Shown: positions 26,456 through 35,802, counted from the stretch's first letter. The stretch is DNA of 58,703 nucleotides from Halieaceae bacterium UBA5085 (GCA_002414665.1 DIAF01000049.1:73337-132039); one strand, 5' to 3'. Notes: generated by a model not told the origin, from the letters alone. A program made the numbers and translations.

Positions 26456-27058
26456 ATGACAGAACAACTGCGTGAGTCTCTCTCGGCATTGATGGACGAC
26501 GAAGCAACCGAACTGGAACTGCATCGCGTACTCGGCGAGCTTGAGCACAACGTCGAGTTGCGCCAGACCTGGGTGCGCTATCAGGTTACCCGATCGGTCA
26601 TGGCAGGGCAGCCTGTCAGCCACGCCGGGCTGGATATATCCCGCAGTGTCAGCGCAGCCCTCGCGGCCGAAGCGGGCGCAGGACAGCGCCGCCCCGGCCT
26701 GCGCGAGCGTTGGCTGCGGCCGCTTGCCAGTCTCGCGGTAGCCGCCTCGGTGACGGCAGTGGTTGTGTTGGGTGGACAGCAACTGTACCAGGCAGGAAAC
26801 CCCGACGCCGCCGTCACGCCGGTGGCAGCCAGTGGCGTTTCGGCGGTGGGCTTTGTCAACAGCCTCGGCGCCGTGCCCATGCGCGCGAGCTACGGCGCGC
26901 AGGCAGTTCCCCAGCTGGAGCCCGCGGCACGCACAGCCTATCGCGAGCTGGCGCGTCAGCGCATGTACCAGTACATGCAGGAGCACGCGGAGCACGCAGC
27001 GCTCAATTCCCCGCAGGGCCTTATTCCGTTTGCGCGCGTTCCCCAGATCGAGGAGTAA
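26456..27058 (+). CDS. rseA: Anti-sigma-E factor RseA (MucA-type)
   Basis: A 200-residue single-pass inner-membrane protein. The N-terminal cytoplasmic part (ESLSALMDDEATELELHRVL) matches the RseA sigma-binding domain, one hydrophobic segment lies near residues 88-107, and the periplasmic tail ends FARVPQIEE. It holds RpoE inactive until cut by site-1 and site-2 proteases under envelope stress. The ATG follows a GAGG site by 9 nt; an in-frame GTG-type start three codons earlier is less likely. A 111-nt gap separates it from rpoE. Confidence 0.92.
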   Translation: MTEQLRESLSALMDDEATELELHRVLGELEHNVELRQTWVRYQVTRSVMAGQPVSHAGLDISRSVSAALAAEAGAGQRRPGLRERWLRPLASLAVAASVTAVVVLGGQQLYQAGNPDAAVTPVAASGVSAVGFVNSLGAVPMRASYGAQAVPQLEPAARTAYRELARQRMYQYMQEHAEHAALNSPQGLIPFARVPQIEE

Positions 27059-27064
27059 GCCCGC

Positions 27065-28018
27065 GTGAAGTACGTGAGCTGGTTGCTTGCTTCCGGTCTT
27101 CTGTGCGGTCTGGTACTTGGTGTGTCCAGTGCCTCCGCGCAGCGCGCGGCCTGCTCTGAGGCCGATGCCGAGGCGCTTGATTGGCTGGCCCGCATGGCCC
27201 GAAGCCACAGCGAGGTGGCCTACCAGGGCGTTGTTACCCTGCAGCGCGGCGACGATATGCAGGTGGTGCAGGTGGCGCGGTCAATTGCCGGTGGGTACTC
27301 GTTTGAACATCTGACGCGGCTCACCGGTCAGGGCGCCCAGGTGATCCGCTCCCATCATCCAGTCAACTGTACGCACCCGGGGGAGCGCCTGCTTAGCCTG
27401 GGAGACCGGGTAGACCCGGGTGACTGCGGCCTCGCCGGCTATTACCGCTTCCAGCTCAGCCCGGGGGAGCGCATCGCGGGGCGCCAGTCGGTCAAGCTGG
27501 AAATCCAGCCGCGCGACATGTACCGCTACGGGTTCCTGCTCGAACTGGACAAGGAAACGGCATTGATGCTGCGCGCCAGTACCCTGGGCCGCGGCGACAA
27601 GGTGCTGGAACGCTTCCAGTTCGCGGATTTGAGCTACGGTGAGCCGCTTGAGCCGCGACAGGGCATGGAGACGGTTCACCCCGCCGCGCATCCGCATCCC
27701 GATTATCCCCCCGCCGGCGCGCGCCTCACGGTGCCCTGGACTGTGAGCTGGCTGCCCGGCGGATTTACCGCTACGGATAGTGTCGATCCGGCGGGCCCTC
27801 GCCGAACCTACACCGACGGGCTCGCGGTTTTCTCCGTATTTCTCGAGCAGCTGCCGCGAGAGCTGCGCCCCGGCGAAGGGCTGGCGAGGCTCGGCAGTTC
27901 GCTGTCCTACACGCGCGGTATGCACCTGGCAGACCAGCCGGTGCTGGTGACCGTGATTGGCGAGGTGCCGGTGAACACCGCACGCATGGTCGCCGACTCG
28001 ATCCGGGTGGTGCGCTGA
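27065..28018 (+). CDS. rseB: Periplasmic sigma-E regulator RseB (MucB-type)
   Basis: A 317-residue exported protein with signal peptide ending SSASAQ. The N-terminal lipid-sensing domain (ALDWLARMARSHSEVAYQGVV) and the C-terminal domain (VSWLPGGFTAT, DGLAVFSVFLEQL) follow the RseB/MucB plan. It binds the periplasmic tail of RseA and shields it from cleavage. GTG start 7 nt after rseA; its stop touches the rseC start, so the three are read as one unit. Confidence 0.93.
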   Translation: MKYVSWLLASGLLCGLVLGVSSASAQRAACSEADAEALDWLARMARSHSEVAYQGVVTLQRGDDMQVVQVARSIAGGYSFEHLTRLTGQGAQVIRSHHPVNCTHPGERLLSLGDRVDPGDCGLAGYYRFQLSPGERIAGRQSVKLEIQPRDMYRYGFLLELDKETALMLRASTLGRGDKVLERFQFADLSYGEPLEPRQGMETVHPAAHPHPDYPPAGARLTVPWTVSWLPGGFTATDSVDPAGPRRTYTDGLAVFSVFLEQLPRELRPGEGLARLGSSLSYTRGMHLADQPVLVTVIGEVPVNTARMVADSIRVVR

Positions 28019-28504
28019 ATGTTGACCGAAACTGGCCGAGTCGTCGCGCTCGAGGCAGACAGCCTCTGGGTGGAGACCATTCGCCGCAGCACCTGTGGCA
28101 GCTGTGCTGCGCAAAAGGGCTGCGGCCACGGGCTGCTGAATCGTATCCGTGACGGTCAGCGTGGCCTGGTGCGTGTGCTGCCCGGCGGCTTTTCCCCCGC
28201 GGAGTACCAGATTGACGATGAAGTCGAGATCGGTATCCCTGACGAGGTCATTGTGCGCGGCTCCCTGGTCGTCTACATGTTGCCCCTGCTGACACTGCTG
28301 GCGGGGGCCGCACTGGCGGCCCGCTGGCTGCCTCTGGCCCCCGATCTGGCCGCGGGGCTGGGCATGCTGGGAGGCTTTGCCATCGGCCTTCTGCTTGTGC
28401 GCTGGCACGCCTGGCGCCACCGCAATGACCGCCGCCTGCAGCCTGTACTGATGGGCGCTCCGCTGCGCCGCTCCGGAGTTGCGCAAGCGCTGCACGTGAC
28501 CTGA
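28019..28504 (+). CDS. rseC: RseC/MucC-family membrane protein
   Basis: A 161-residue RseC: N-terminal cysteine cluster (CGSCAAQKGCG, fitting the family's Cys-x2-Cys-x5-Cys) followed by two membrane helices (SLVVYMLPLLTLLAGAALAA and LGMLGGFAIGLLLVRW). In E. coli it modulates sigma-E; the Rsx/SoxR-reducing link is also reported for the family. The ATG directly abuts the rseB stop. Confidence 0.92.
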   Translation: MLTETGRVVALEADSLWVETIRRSTCGSCAAQKGCGHGLLNRIRDGQRGLVRVLPGGFSPAEYQIDDEVEIGIPDEVIVRGSLVVYMLPLLTLLAGAALAARWLPLAPDLAAGLGMLGGFAIGLLLVRWHAWRHRNDRRLQPVLMGAPLRRSGVAQALHVT

Positions 28505-28535
28505 AAAGCGTTTTTACTGACCAAGGATTGAATGA

Positions 28536-29936
28536 ATGATCTCAAGTAGAAGCTTGTCGACCGCCTTTTTTCTGTGCCTCGCGCTGGTAGTGCCGGGTGT
28601 GTCTGCGCAGTCACTGCCGGACTTCAGCCGCATTGTGGACACCGGTTCCCCGGCCGTCGTCAAGATTATCGTCGAGCATTCCGCTGGCCGTGCGGCCAGT
28701 GGGCAACCCGATATGGAGCAGATTCCCGAGTATTTGCGGCGCTTTTTCGAGTACCGTGGCGACGCCCCACCGCAACGGCAGAGGATGTCGATGGGGTCAG
28801 GCTTTATCATTTCTGAAGATGGCTTCATTGTTACCAACAACCACGTTGTCGATGGGGCGGAAAGCGTCCTGGTGCGCATGATTGACCGCCGCGAGTTCGA
28901 GGCCGAGGTGGTTGGCACCGATCCCAGGTCCGATCTCGCCCTGCTGCGGGTGGCTGCCGAGGGTTTGCCTTTCCTGCGCCTGGAAACGGGCGACGCCCTG
29001 AAGGTGGGCGAGTGGGTGCTGGCAATCGGCTCTCCCTTTGGTCTGGACTACTCGGTCACGGCGGGCATTGTCAGCGCCATGGGTCGCAGCCTGCCCACGG
29101 AGGAGGGCGAGAACTACGTCCCCTTCATTCAGACCGATGTGGCCATCAACCCGGGCAATTCCGGCGGGCCATTGTTCAACCTGAAGGGCGAGGTGGTCGG
29201 CGTCAATTCGCAGATATTCACCCGCAGCGGCGGATCCATCGGCCTCTCCTTTGCCATCCCCTCCAGCGTAGTGCGCAACGTCGTTGCCCAGCTGCAGGAG
29301 AAAGGCCGTGTGACGCGCGGCTGGCTGGGGGTAACGATTCAGGATGTGGACAAAACGCTGGCTGAGTCGTTTGGCCTTGACCGGCCTCAGGGCGCTCTCG
29401 TGGCGCAGATTGCCGAGGACGGGCCGGCTGCCAAGTCCGGACTGCAGCCTGGGGATGTGATCTTGCGTTTTGACGGCAAGGATATACCCACGTCATCGGA
29501 CCTGCCGCACGTGGTTGGCCTGGTCGCACCGGGCGAGAAGGTGCCGGTAGAAGTGATGCGCGATCGCAAACGCAAGACCCTGCGGGTGACCGTGGGTGGT
29601 TTGGACGCCGATGACAGTTTCGCCCTGCGCAGCGAGCGCGGCGGCGACGCCGGGGCAGGGCGGCTGGGGCTGGTGGTAGACGATGCCAGTCCGGAAGCGC
29701 TGGACCGATTGGGGCTTTCCGGGGGCGTGGTGGTTCGTCAGGTGGCGCCCGATTCGGTGGCGGCGGACGCCGGCGTAATCCCCGGTGACGTGATCACCAT
29801 GCTCGGCGCCAGCCCGGTAAAGGACGTGGACAGTTTCCAGCGCGCAGAGAAGCGGCTCTCCGCCGGCGATTCTGTCCCCCTGCGGCTGATCCGTCGTGGC
29901 TCACCGCTGTTCATCGGTCTGAAACTTCGCGACTGA
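28536..29936 (+). CDS. mucD: DegP/DegQ-family periplasmic serine protease MucD
   Basis: A 466-residue Do-type protease and chaperone for misfolded envelope proteins. Signal peptide ends GVSAQ. The catalytic triad is His103 (TNNHVVDG), Asp133 (DPRSDLALL) and Ser209 (NPGNSGGP). Two PDZ domains follow (from about 270 and about 380). Its place at the end of the rpoE operon identifies it as MucD, which restrains sigma-E by clearing misfolded proteins. Confidence 0.95.
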   Translation: MISSRSLSTAFFLCLALVVPGVSAQSLPDFSRIVDTGSPAVVKIIVEHSAGRAASGQPDMEQIPEYLRRFFEYRGDAPPQRQRMSMGSGFIISEDGFIVTNNHVVDGAESVLVRMIDRREFEAEVVGTDPRSDLALLRVAAEGLPFLRLETGDALKVGEWVLAIGSPFGLDYSVTAGIVSAMGRSLPTEEGENYVPFIQTDVAINPGNSGGPLFNLKGEVVGVNSQIFTRSGGSIGLSFAIPSSVVRNVVAQLQEKGRVTRGWLGVTIQDVDKTLAESFGLDRPQGALVAQIAEDGPAAKSGLQPGDVILRFDGKDIPTSSDLPHVVGLVAPGEKVPVEVMRDRKRKTLRVTVGGLDADDSFALRSERGGDAGAGRLGLVVDDASPEALDRLGLSGGVVVRQVAPDSVAADAGVIPGDVITMLGASPVKDVDSFQRAEKRLSAGDSVPLRLIRRGSPLFIGLKLRD

Positions 29937-29941
29937 GGCAA

Positions 29942-29984
29942 CTGCCGCCATGCCCTCGGCTTTCCGCCGATGGCATGGCGGCAG
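29942..29984. terminator. Long perfect hairpin between mucD and lepA
   Basis: A 13-bp perfect stem (CTGCCGCCATGCC with GGCATGGCGGCAG) encloses a one-base mismatch and a further 5-bp stem (TCGGC/GCCGA) with a 5-nt loop. It begins 6 nt past the mucD stop. No T-run follows, so it may act as a transcript-stabilising or Rho-assisted end rather than a classic terminator. Confidence 0.55.
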
Positions 29985-30051
29985 GGAGGGCATTGGGTTA
30001 CAATCTCGCGTCTTTTCGCCAGCACCCAATGACCCTGACCGAGCAACGTGA

Positions 30052-31851
30052 GTGAGTGAACTCAGCCACATCCGCAATTTTTCCATTATTGCCCACATCG
30101 ACCACGGCAAATCCACCCTCGCAGACCGCTTTATCCAGCACTGCGGCGGGTTGAGTGCCCGTGAAATGGGCGCCCAGGTGCTCGATTCCATGGACATCGA
30201 GCGCGAACGCGGCATTACCATCAAGGCGCAGAGCGTCACCCTGAATTACACCGCGCGCGACGGCCAGGTTTATCAGCTCAATTTCATCGACACGCCCGGG
30301 CATGTGGATTTTTCCTATGAAGTGTCCCGCTCCCTGTCTGCCTGCGAGGGCGCATTGCTGGTTGTCGACGCCGGGCAGGGGGTGGAAGCGCAGTCGGTGG
30401 CGAACTGCTACACCGCGATTGAGCAGGGCCTTGAGGTTCTGCCGATTCTCAACAAGATGGATCTCCCCCAGGCGGACCCGGACAAGGTGCGCAAGGAAAT
30501 CGAGGAAATCATCGGTATAGACGCCACCGAAGCCTGCCTGGTCAGCGCCAAATCCGGTATGGGTATCGAAGACGCGCTGGAATATCTGGTGGAAAAAATC
30601 CCGCCGCCGGAGGGTGACCGGGAGGCGCCGCTGCAGGCCTTGATCATTGACTCCTGGTTCGACAACTACCTCGGCGTGGTGTCTCTGGTTCGGGTCAAGC
30701 AGGGTGTGCTGCGCAAGCGCGACAAGATCATGCCCAAGTCCACCCGCAAGGTACATCAGGTGGATGGGGTCGGCATATTCACGCCCAAGCGGCTGGAGAC
30801 GGATATCCTGCAGGCGGGGGAAGTGGGCTTTGTGGTGGCCGGTATCAAGGAGATCCAGGGCGCACCGGTCGGTGACACACTGGTCAACGCCCAGCATCCC
30901 GATGTGCCTGCCTTGCCCGGCTTCAAGAAAATCAAGCCGCAGGTTTATGCCGGCATCTTCACCATCTCCTCTGATGACTATGAGGATTTCCGCGACGCGC
31001 TGGCCAAGCTGACCCTGAATGACGCCTCGCTGTTTTATGAGCCAGAGACCTCCGACGCCCTGGGTTTTGGCTTTCGCTGCGGCTTTCTGGGCATGCTGCA
31101 CATGGAAATCATCCAGGAGCGGCTGGAGCGGGAATACGACCTCGACCTGATTACCACTGCACCGACGGTGATCTACGAGGTGATCAAGAAGAACGGCGAA
31201 GTCGTGCAAGTGGACAACCCCTCGCGGCTGCCCGAAGCGGGTGAAATCCAGGAAATGCGCGAGCCTATCGCGCGCTGCAACATCCTCGTTCCCCAGGATT
31301 ACCTCGGGAATGTCATTACCCTGTGTGTCGAAAAACGGGGCACGCAGAAGGACATGCTGTTCCTGGGAAGCCAGGTGTCGGTGGTCTACGACATTCCGTT
31401 GGCGGAGGTGGTGCTGGACTTCTTTGACCGGCTGAAGTCGGTAAGTCGCGGATACGCTTCACTCGACTACAGCTTCGACCGCTTCGAGGCGGCCAGCCTG
31501 GCGCGACTGGACGTGCTGATCAACGGCGAGCGTGTGGATGCCCTGGCAGTCATTGTGCACCGTGACCATATCCTGCACCGGGGCCGGGTGCTGACCGAGA
31601 AAATGAAGGAACTGATCCCACGGCAGATGTTTGATGTGGCGATCCAGGCGGCGGTTGGCGGCAAGGTGGTTGCCCGTCAGACGGTGAAAGCGCTGCGCAA
31701 GAATGTCACGGCCAAGTGTTACGGCGGAGATGCCAGCCGCAAGAAAAAGCTGCTCGAGAAGCAGAAGGCGGGTAAAAAACGCATGAAGCAGGTGGGTAAT
31801 GTAGAGATACCGCAGTCAGCGTTCCTGGCTGTGCTCAAGGTGGACGGATAG
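30052..31851 (+). CDS. lepA: Elongation factor 4 (LepA), back-translocating GTPase
   Basis: A 599-residue translational GTPase. G1 AHIDHGKST, the switch I GITIKAQSV, G3 DTPGHVDF, G4 NKMD and the LepA-specific C-terminal domain (KCYGGDASRKKKLLEKQKAGKKRMK) are present in full. It acts on the ribosome, particularly under ionic or temperature stress. GTG start; followed 4 nt later by lepB, the classical lepA-lepB operon. Confidence 0.97.
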   Translation: MSELSHIRNFSIIAHIDHGKSTLADRFIQHCGGLSAREMGAQVLDSMDIERERGITIKAQSVTLNYTARDGQVYQLNFIDTPGHVDFSYEVSRSLSACEGALLVVDAGQGVEAQSVANCYTAIEQGLEVLPILNKMDLPQADPDKVRKEIEEIIGIDATEACLVSAKSGMGIEDALEYLVEKIPPPEGDREAPLQALIIDSWFDNYLGVVSLVRVKQGVLRKRDKIMPKSTRKVHQVDGVGIFTPKRLETDILQAGEVGFVVAGIKEIQGAPVGDTLVNAQHPDVPALPGFKKIKPQVYAGIFTISSDDYEDFRDALAKLTLNDASLFYEPETSDALGFGFRCGFLGMLHMEIIQERLEREYDLDLITTAPTVIYEVIKKNGEVVQVDNPSRLPEAGEIQEMREPIARCNILVPQDYLGNVITLCVEKRGTQKDMLFLGSQVSVVYDIPLAEVVLDFFDRLKSVSRGYASLDYSFDRFEAASLARLDVLINGERVDALAVIVHRDHILHRGRVLTEKMKELIPRQMFDVAIQAAVGGKVVARQTVKALRKNVTAKCYGGDASRKKKLLEKQKAGKKRMKQVGNVEIPQSAFLAVLKVDG

Positions 31852-31855
31852 CACG

Positions 31856-32695
31856 ATGACCATAGATTTCCCATTGATCCTCGTGATTCTGGTGTTTGGC
31901 AGTGGCGGCATCTGGCTGCTGGACGCGTTGCTTTTTGCACCAAAGCGCCGACAGCAGCGGGATGCACTGCGTGCCACCTTTCCGGCCTGGGCGCAGGAAG
32001 GCAGTCGCGATGCGCTGGCCTATGACGCACAGCTTGCCAGCAAGGCAGCGGAACCGGCGCTCGTGGAGTACTCCCGCTCCTTTTTTCCGGTCCTGTTCGT
32101 GGTTTTTGTGCTGCGCTCGTTTATTGTCGAGCCGTTTCAAATCCCGTCCTCTTCAATGGTGCCGACACTGGAAGTGGGCGACTATATTCTGGTCAACAAG
32201 TTCACCTACGGCCTGCGGCTGCCGGTAATCAGAACCAAGGTTATGGACCTGAACGAGCCCCAGCGCGGGGACGTCATGGTGTTCTTCCCGCCGCATATGA
32301 ACGACACCTACTACATCAAACGCGTGATAGGCCTGCCGGGGGACACCGTCAGCTATCGCAACAAGCGCCTCTCGGTCAACGGTGAGTCCATCGCGATTGA
32401 GAATCTCGCCGTGTTGCCCGGTGCCGGAGCGCGCTATCAGATGAGCCAGGAGTCACTGGGTGAGAAATCGCACCTGATGCAGGTAGATCAGCTGCGCCCC
32501 GCGCGTGACTTCAGCGTTGTCGTCAAACCGGGCCACTACTTCATGATGGGCGACAATCGTGACAACAGCAGTGACAGCCGGGTCTGGGGTCAAGTCCCGG
32601 AACGGGATATAGTAGGCAAGGCCTTCGCTATCTGGATGCATTGGGACTCTCTGTTCAGTGTTCCCAGCTTCAGCCGCGTAGGGTCTATCCAATAA
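31856..32695 (+). CDS. lepB: Signal peptidase I
   Basis: A 279-residue inner-membrane peptidase that removes signal peptides from exported proteins. Two N-terminal membrane helices (residues ~5-27 and ~76-90), then the Ser/Lys dyad: Ser100 in IPSSSMVPTL and Lys155 in YYIKRVIGLPGD. The GDNRDNSSDSR box near the C-terminus is also present. Needed for the many exported proteins encoded nearby. Confidence 0.97.
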   Translation: MTIDFPLILVILVFGSGGIWLLDALLFAPKRRQQRDALRATFPAWAQEGSRDALAYDAQLASKAAEPALVEYSRSFFPVLFVVFVLRSFIVEPFQIPSSSMVPTLEVGDYILVNKFTYGLRLPVIRTKVMDLNEPQRGDVMVFFPPHMNDTYYIKRVIGLPGDTVSYRNKRLSVNGESIAIENLAVLPGAGARYQMSQESLGEKSHLMQVDQLRPARDFSVVVKPGHYFMMGDNRDNSSDSRVWGQVPERDIVGKAFAIWMHWDSLFSVPSFSRVGSIQ

Positions 32696-32719
32696 GTCAG
32701 CCAGCTCGCGGGGGTGGGT

Positions 32720-33106
32720 ATGAAATTGCGTCACAAGCAATCGGGAATGTCTTTTCTGGGAATGCTCACGGTGGCCATCATGGTGGGGTTCTTCGTCATG
32801 TGTGGCCTGAAGATGGGTCCGAGTTACTTTGAATACTTGACGGTCAAGGATGTTGTGACGCGGGTGGCAAGTGAACATAACTCTGACGTCGACACCATAG
32901 CCGACATACGCCGCAAGCTCGACAATCTGTTCAACACCAACCAGATCTACGGTCTCAAGCCGAGCGAAGTCGATGTGTTTCGCAAGGACGGCAAGACCTG
33001 GATAGACGCCAACTACGAAGCACGTATACCCCTGTTTGGCAAAATCGACGCGGTGATCCGCTTTGATGACCTGGAACTGCAGGCGGGCGCCGGGGACGGC
33101 TCCTGA
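32720..33106 (+). CDS. DUF4845 membrane-anchored protein
   Basis: A 128-residue protein with the N-terminal pattern HKQSGMSFLGMLTVAIMVGFFVM, a positively charged start and single hydrophobic helix, then a small soluble domain. This is the DUF4845 family, regularly found between lepB and rnc in gammaproteobacteria. Role not established; the pilin-like N-terminus is notable. Start chosen at ATG; a GTG two codons earlier is open. Confidence 0.85.
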   Translation: MKLRHKQSGMSFLGMLTVAIMVGFFVMCGLKMGPSYFEYLTVKDVVTRVASEHNSDVDTIADIRRKLDNLFNTNQIYGLKPSEVDVFRKDGKTWIDANYEARIPLFGKIDAVIRFDDLELQAGAGDGS

Positions 33107-33112
33107 TTTTGC

Positions 33113-33787
33113 ATGGATAAGCTGGCCCACCTGCAACGCCTGCTGGGATATACCTTCAGCGATCCGGCGTTGTTGCAGCTGGCCCTCACCCATCGCAGCG
33201 CATCGGGCACCAACAACGAGCGCCTGGAATTTCTCGGCGACTCCATCCTCAACCACGTCATTGCCGAAGCGCTGTATCGACGTCTGCCGAAGGCCCGGGA
33301 GGGCGACCTGAGTCGGTTGCGCGCCAGTCTGGTGAAAGGCGATACGCTTGCCGAGGTGGGCCGGGAGCTGGAACTGGGCGAATACCTCCGGTTGGGGCTG
33401 GGCGAGCGCAAAAGCGGTGGGCACCAGCGCGGGTCCATCATTGCCGATGTACTGGAGGCGGTAACCGGCGCTATTTTGCTTGACGGTGGGGTGGACGCCT
33501 GTCGTGAATGCCTGCTGCGCTGGTTTGACAGCCGTCTGCAGGGGGTGCAGCCGGGGGCGGCGCGCAAGGATCACAAAACGCGGTTGCAGGAATTTTTGCA
33601 GGGGCGGGGGTTGGCATTGCCCGCCTACGAACTGGTGGCCGTCGAAGGCGAAGACCACAACCAGCGGTTTCACATTCAATGTCGGCTGCCGGCGCCCGCT
33701 GGCGCATTTCCGGGTACCGGGAGCAGCCGCCGCAAGGCCGAGCAGGCCGCCGCACAAGCCGCGCTGGAGGCGCTGTCTGATGCCTGA
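33113..33787 (+). CDS. rnc: Ribonuclease III
   Basis: A 224-residue double-strand-specific ribonuclease for rRNA and mRNA processing. Catalytic acidic residues Glu36, Asp43, Asp112 and Glu115 are in NERLEFLGDSIL and ADVLEAVTGAI. The C-terminal dsRNA-binding domain is complete (KDHKTRLQEFLQGRG, then RRKAEQAAAQAALEAL). Its stop overlaps the era start by 8 nt. Confidence 0.97.
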   Translation: MDKLAHLQRLLGYTFSDPALLQLALTHRSASGTNNERLEFLGDSILNHVIAEALYRRLPKAREGDLSRLRASLVKGDTLAEVGRELELGEYLRLGLGERKSGGHQRGSIIADVLEAVTGAILLDGGVDACRECLLRWFDSRLQGVQPGAARKDHKTRLQEFLQGRGLALPAYELVAVEGEDHNQRFHIQCRLPAPAGAFPGTGSSRRKAEQAAAQAALEALSDA

Positions 33788-34688
33788 TACAACGCAGACT
33801 GCTTTGCGCTGTGGCTATGTGGCGATTGTGGGGCGGCCCAATGTGGGCAAGTCCACGCTGCTGAATCATCTCCTGGGGCAAAAGATCAGCATCACGTCGC
33901 GCAAGCCCCAGACAACCCGCAACCAGGTGTTGGGGATCAAGACTGAAGACGACTGCCAGATCATTTTTGTGGATACCCCGGGCCTGCACCAGGCAGAGGC
34001 GAGGGCGATCAACCGCTACATGAACCGAGCGGCGAGCAGCGCCATCCGCGATGTCGATGTGATTGTCATGGTAGTAGACCGCACCGCGTGGACAGATGAG
34101 GATGAGTGGGTGCTGCAGCGCGTCAAGCAGGCAGCGGTGCCCACCCTGCTGGTGGTGAACAAGGTTGACCTGCTGGAGAACAAACAGGTGCTGTTGCCTC
34201 ACCTGCAGGCCCTCGCGGAAAAAATGCCGGAGGCCACGATTGTGCCACTGTCTGCGCTGCGCGGGCAGAACCTCGACGCGCTGGAAGGCGAGATCCGCCA
34301 GCGATTGCCGCAATCGACGCACTTTTTTCCCGAGGACCAGATCACAGACCGCAGCCAGCGCTTTCTGGCTGCCGAGATGGTGCGCGAGAAGATCATGCGG
34401 CAGCTTGGTGACGAATTGCCCTATGCAGTGGCAGTCGAGATTGAGGAGTTTCGCCAGGAGGGTGCGATTCTCAATATCTCGGCCCTGATCCTGGTCGAGC
34501 GCGACGGGCAGAAGCGTATTCTGATCGGGGAAGGCGGCAGTCGCCTGCGCAGCATTGGCACGGATGCACGTCGCGACATGGAGCGCCTGTTCGACAGCAA
34601 AGTGATGTTGCGGCTGTGGGTGAAAGTGAAGTCGGGCTGGTCCGACGATGAGCGCGCCTTGCGCAGCCTCGGTTACGACGACCGCTGA
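33780..34688 (+). CDS. era: GTPase Era, 16S rRNA maturation
   Basis: A 302-residue GTPase that binds 16S rRNA during 30S assembly. G1 GRPNVGKSTLL, G3 DTPGLH, G4 NKVD and G5 SAL are visible, and the C-terminal KH domain has ILIGEGGSRLRSIG. Start is the ATG inside the rnc end; a frame open from farther upstream is only a shadow of rnc. Confidence 0.97.
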   Translation: MPDTTQTALRCGYVAIVGRPNVGKSTLLNHLLGQKISITSRKPQTTRNQVLGIKTEDDCQIIFVDTPGLHQAEARAINRYMNRAASSAIRDVDVIVMVVDRTAWTDEDEWVLQRVKQAAVPTLLVVNKVDLLENKQVLLPHLQALAEKMPEATIVPLSALRGQNLDALEGEIRQRLPQSTHFFPEDQITDRSQRFLAAEMVREKIMRQLGDELPYAVAVEIEEFRQEGAILNISALILVERDGQKRILIGEGGSRLRSIGTDARRDMERLFDSKVMLRLWVKVKSGWSDDERALRSLGYDDR

Positions 34689-34705
34689 CAGGCGCTGCCA
34701 GCCTT

Positions 34706-35434
34706 ATGCGCGTCTCCCTCCAGCCTGCCTACCTGTTGCACAGTCGCCCTTACCGCGACAGCAGTCTCCTGCTGGATATGTTCACCGCAGAGTATGGCCG
34801 CGTGGCGCTGATCGGACGCGGAGCACAGCGCCGCAGTCGCGGGGGCAGTCAGGCCTCCCTGCTGCAGCCATTCAGGCCGTTGCTGGTGAGTTTTTCCGGT
34901 CGCGCGGAGCAGAAGCCGCTACTGGCAGTGGAGGCCGCGGGCGCTTTGCCCGCGCTGCGCGCTGAACGCCTGTTCAGCGGTCTTTATCTCAATGAATTGC
35001 TGGTGCGGCTGCTGCAGCGACACGACCCGCAACCCGAACTGTTCGCGCTGTACGGCGCGACCCTCGGCGGTCTGGCCTGCAACCCCTCGACGGAAGCCGA
35101 CCTGCGCCGCTTCGAGTTTGGCTTGCTGGAGGCCCTGGGGTACGGTTTCGATCCCGCCCATGACGGTCACAGCGGCTTGCCGGTAGAGCCGGAGGGCCGG
35201 TACCAGTACCAGGCCGAATTTGGCCTGGTCGCCTGTAGCGGCGCAGTCACCGCACCGGGGGCCAGCTTTGCCGGCGCCGACCTGCTGGGTATCGCCGCAG
35301 GGCAGTATGATGGTGAATACAGCGTGGCGGCCAAGCGTCTCCTGCGGCAGGCCCTGGCCAGCCATTTGGGCGAGCGGCCGCTGCACAGCCGTGAGTTGTT
35401 CCGCCAGTTTCGCTATGCAGGGCGTCAACAGTGA
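34706..35434 (+). CDS. recO: DNA repair protein RecO
   Basis: A 242-residue RecO: N-terminal OB-fold (AYLLHSRPYRDSSLLLDMFT, ALIGRGAQR) and helical C-terminal half without zinc cysteines, as in most gammaproteobacteria. It loads RecA on gapped DNA with RecR. Stop overlaps the acpS GTG. Confidence 0.94.
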   Translation: MRVSLQPAYLLHSRPYRDSSLLLDMFTAEYGRVALIGRGAQRRSRGGSQASLLQPFRPLLVSFSGRAEQKPLLAVEAAGALPALRAERLFSGLYLNELLVRLLQRHDPQPELFALYGATLGGLACNPSTEADLRRFEFGLLEALGYGFDPAHDGHSGLPVEPEGRYQYQAEFGLVACSGAVTAPGASFAGADLLGIAAGQYDGEYSVAAKRLLRQALASHLGERPLHSRELFRQFRYAGRQQ

Positions 35435-35802
35435 TCGCATTAGGCACGGACATTCTCGAAATCGAGCGCATTGCTGCCGTGGTGGAGCGGCTCGGAGAGC
35501 GTTTTGTGCGTCGTATCCTTACCCCCGCTGAGCGCGTGGAGTATCAGGCCAGCCAGCAGCCGGTGCGCCTGCTGGCCAAGCGGTTTGCGGCGAAGGAGGC
35601 GATCGCCAAGGCGCTGGGCACGGGGATCGGTCGCGGGGTAAGCTGGCAGGATATCGAGATACAGCACGATGCACAGGGCGCTCCGCTGGTGGTGCTCAAT
35701 GGCGGGGCAGCCGAGGTCGTCGAGCGCCGCGGCGGCCACGGCGTGTTGCTCTCGCTGGCGGACGAGCAGGCCTATGTGGTGGCGTTTGCCGCGCTGCGGT
35801 GA
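35431..35802 (+). CDS. acpS: Holo-[acyl-carrier-protein] synthase
   Basis: A 123-residue AcpS that moves phosphopantetheine from CoA to acyl carrier protein. GTDILEIERI with the metal Asp and FAAKEAIAKALGTGI with the Lys/Glu pair are clear. GTG start within the recO stop (GTGA). The pdxJ gene that commonly separates recO and acpS in gammaproteobacteria is absent. Confidence 0.96.
   Translation: MIALGTDILEIERIAAVVERLGERFVRRILTPAERVEYQASQQPVRLLAKRFAAKEAIAKALGTGIGRGVSWQDIEIQHDAQGAPLVVLNGGAAEVVERRGGHGVLLSLADEQAYVVAFAALR

Noticed and set aside
27281..28495. 404-codon minus-strand open frame opposite rseB-rseC
   Set aside because: Shadow of two well-supported genes; no ribosome site or motif.
33480..33779. 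In-frame extension of era into rnc
   Set aside because: Frame is open but the Era family begins at the ATG at 33780.
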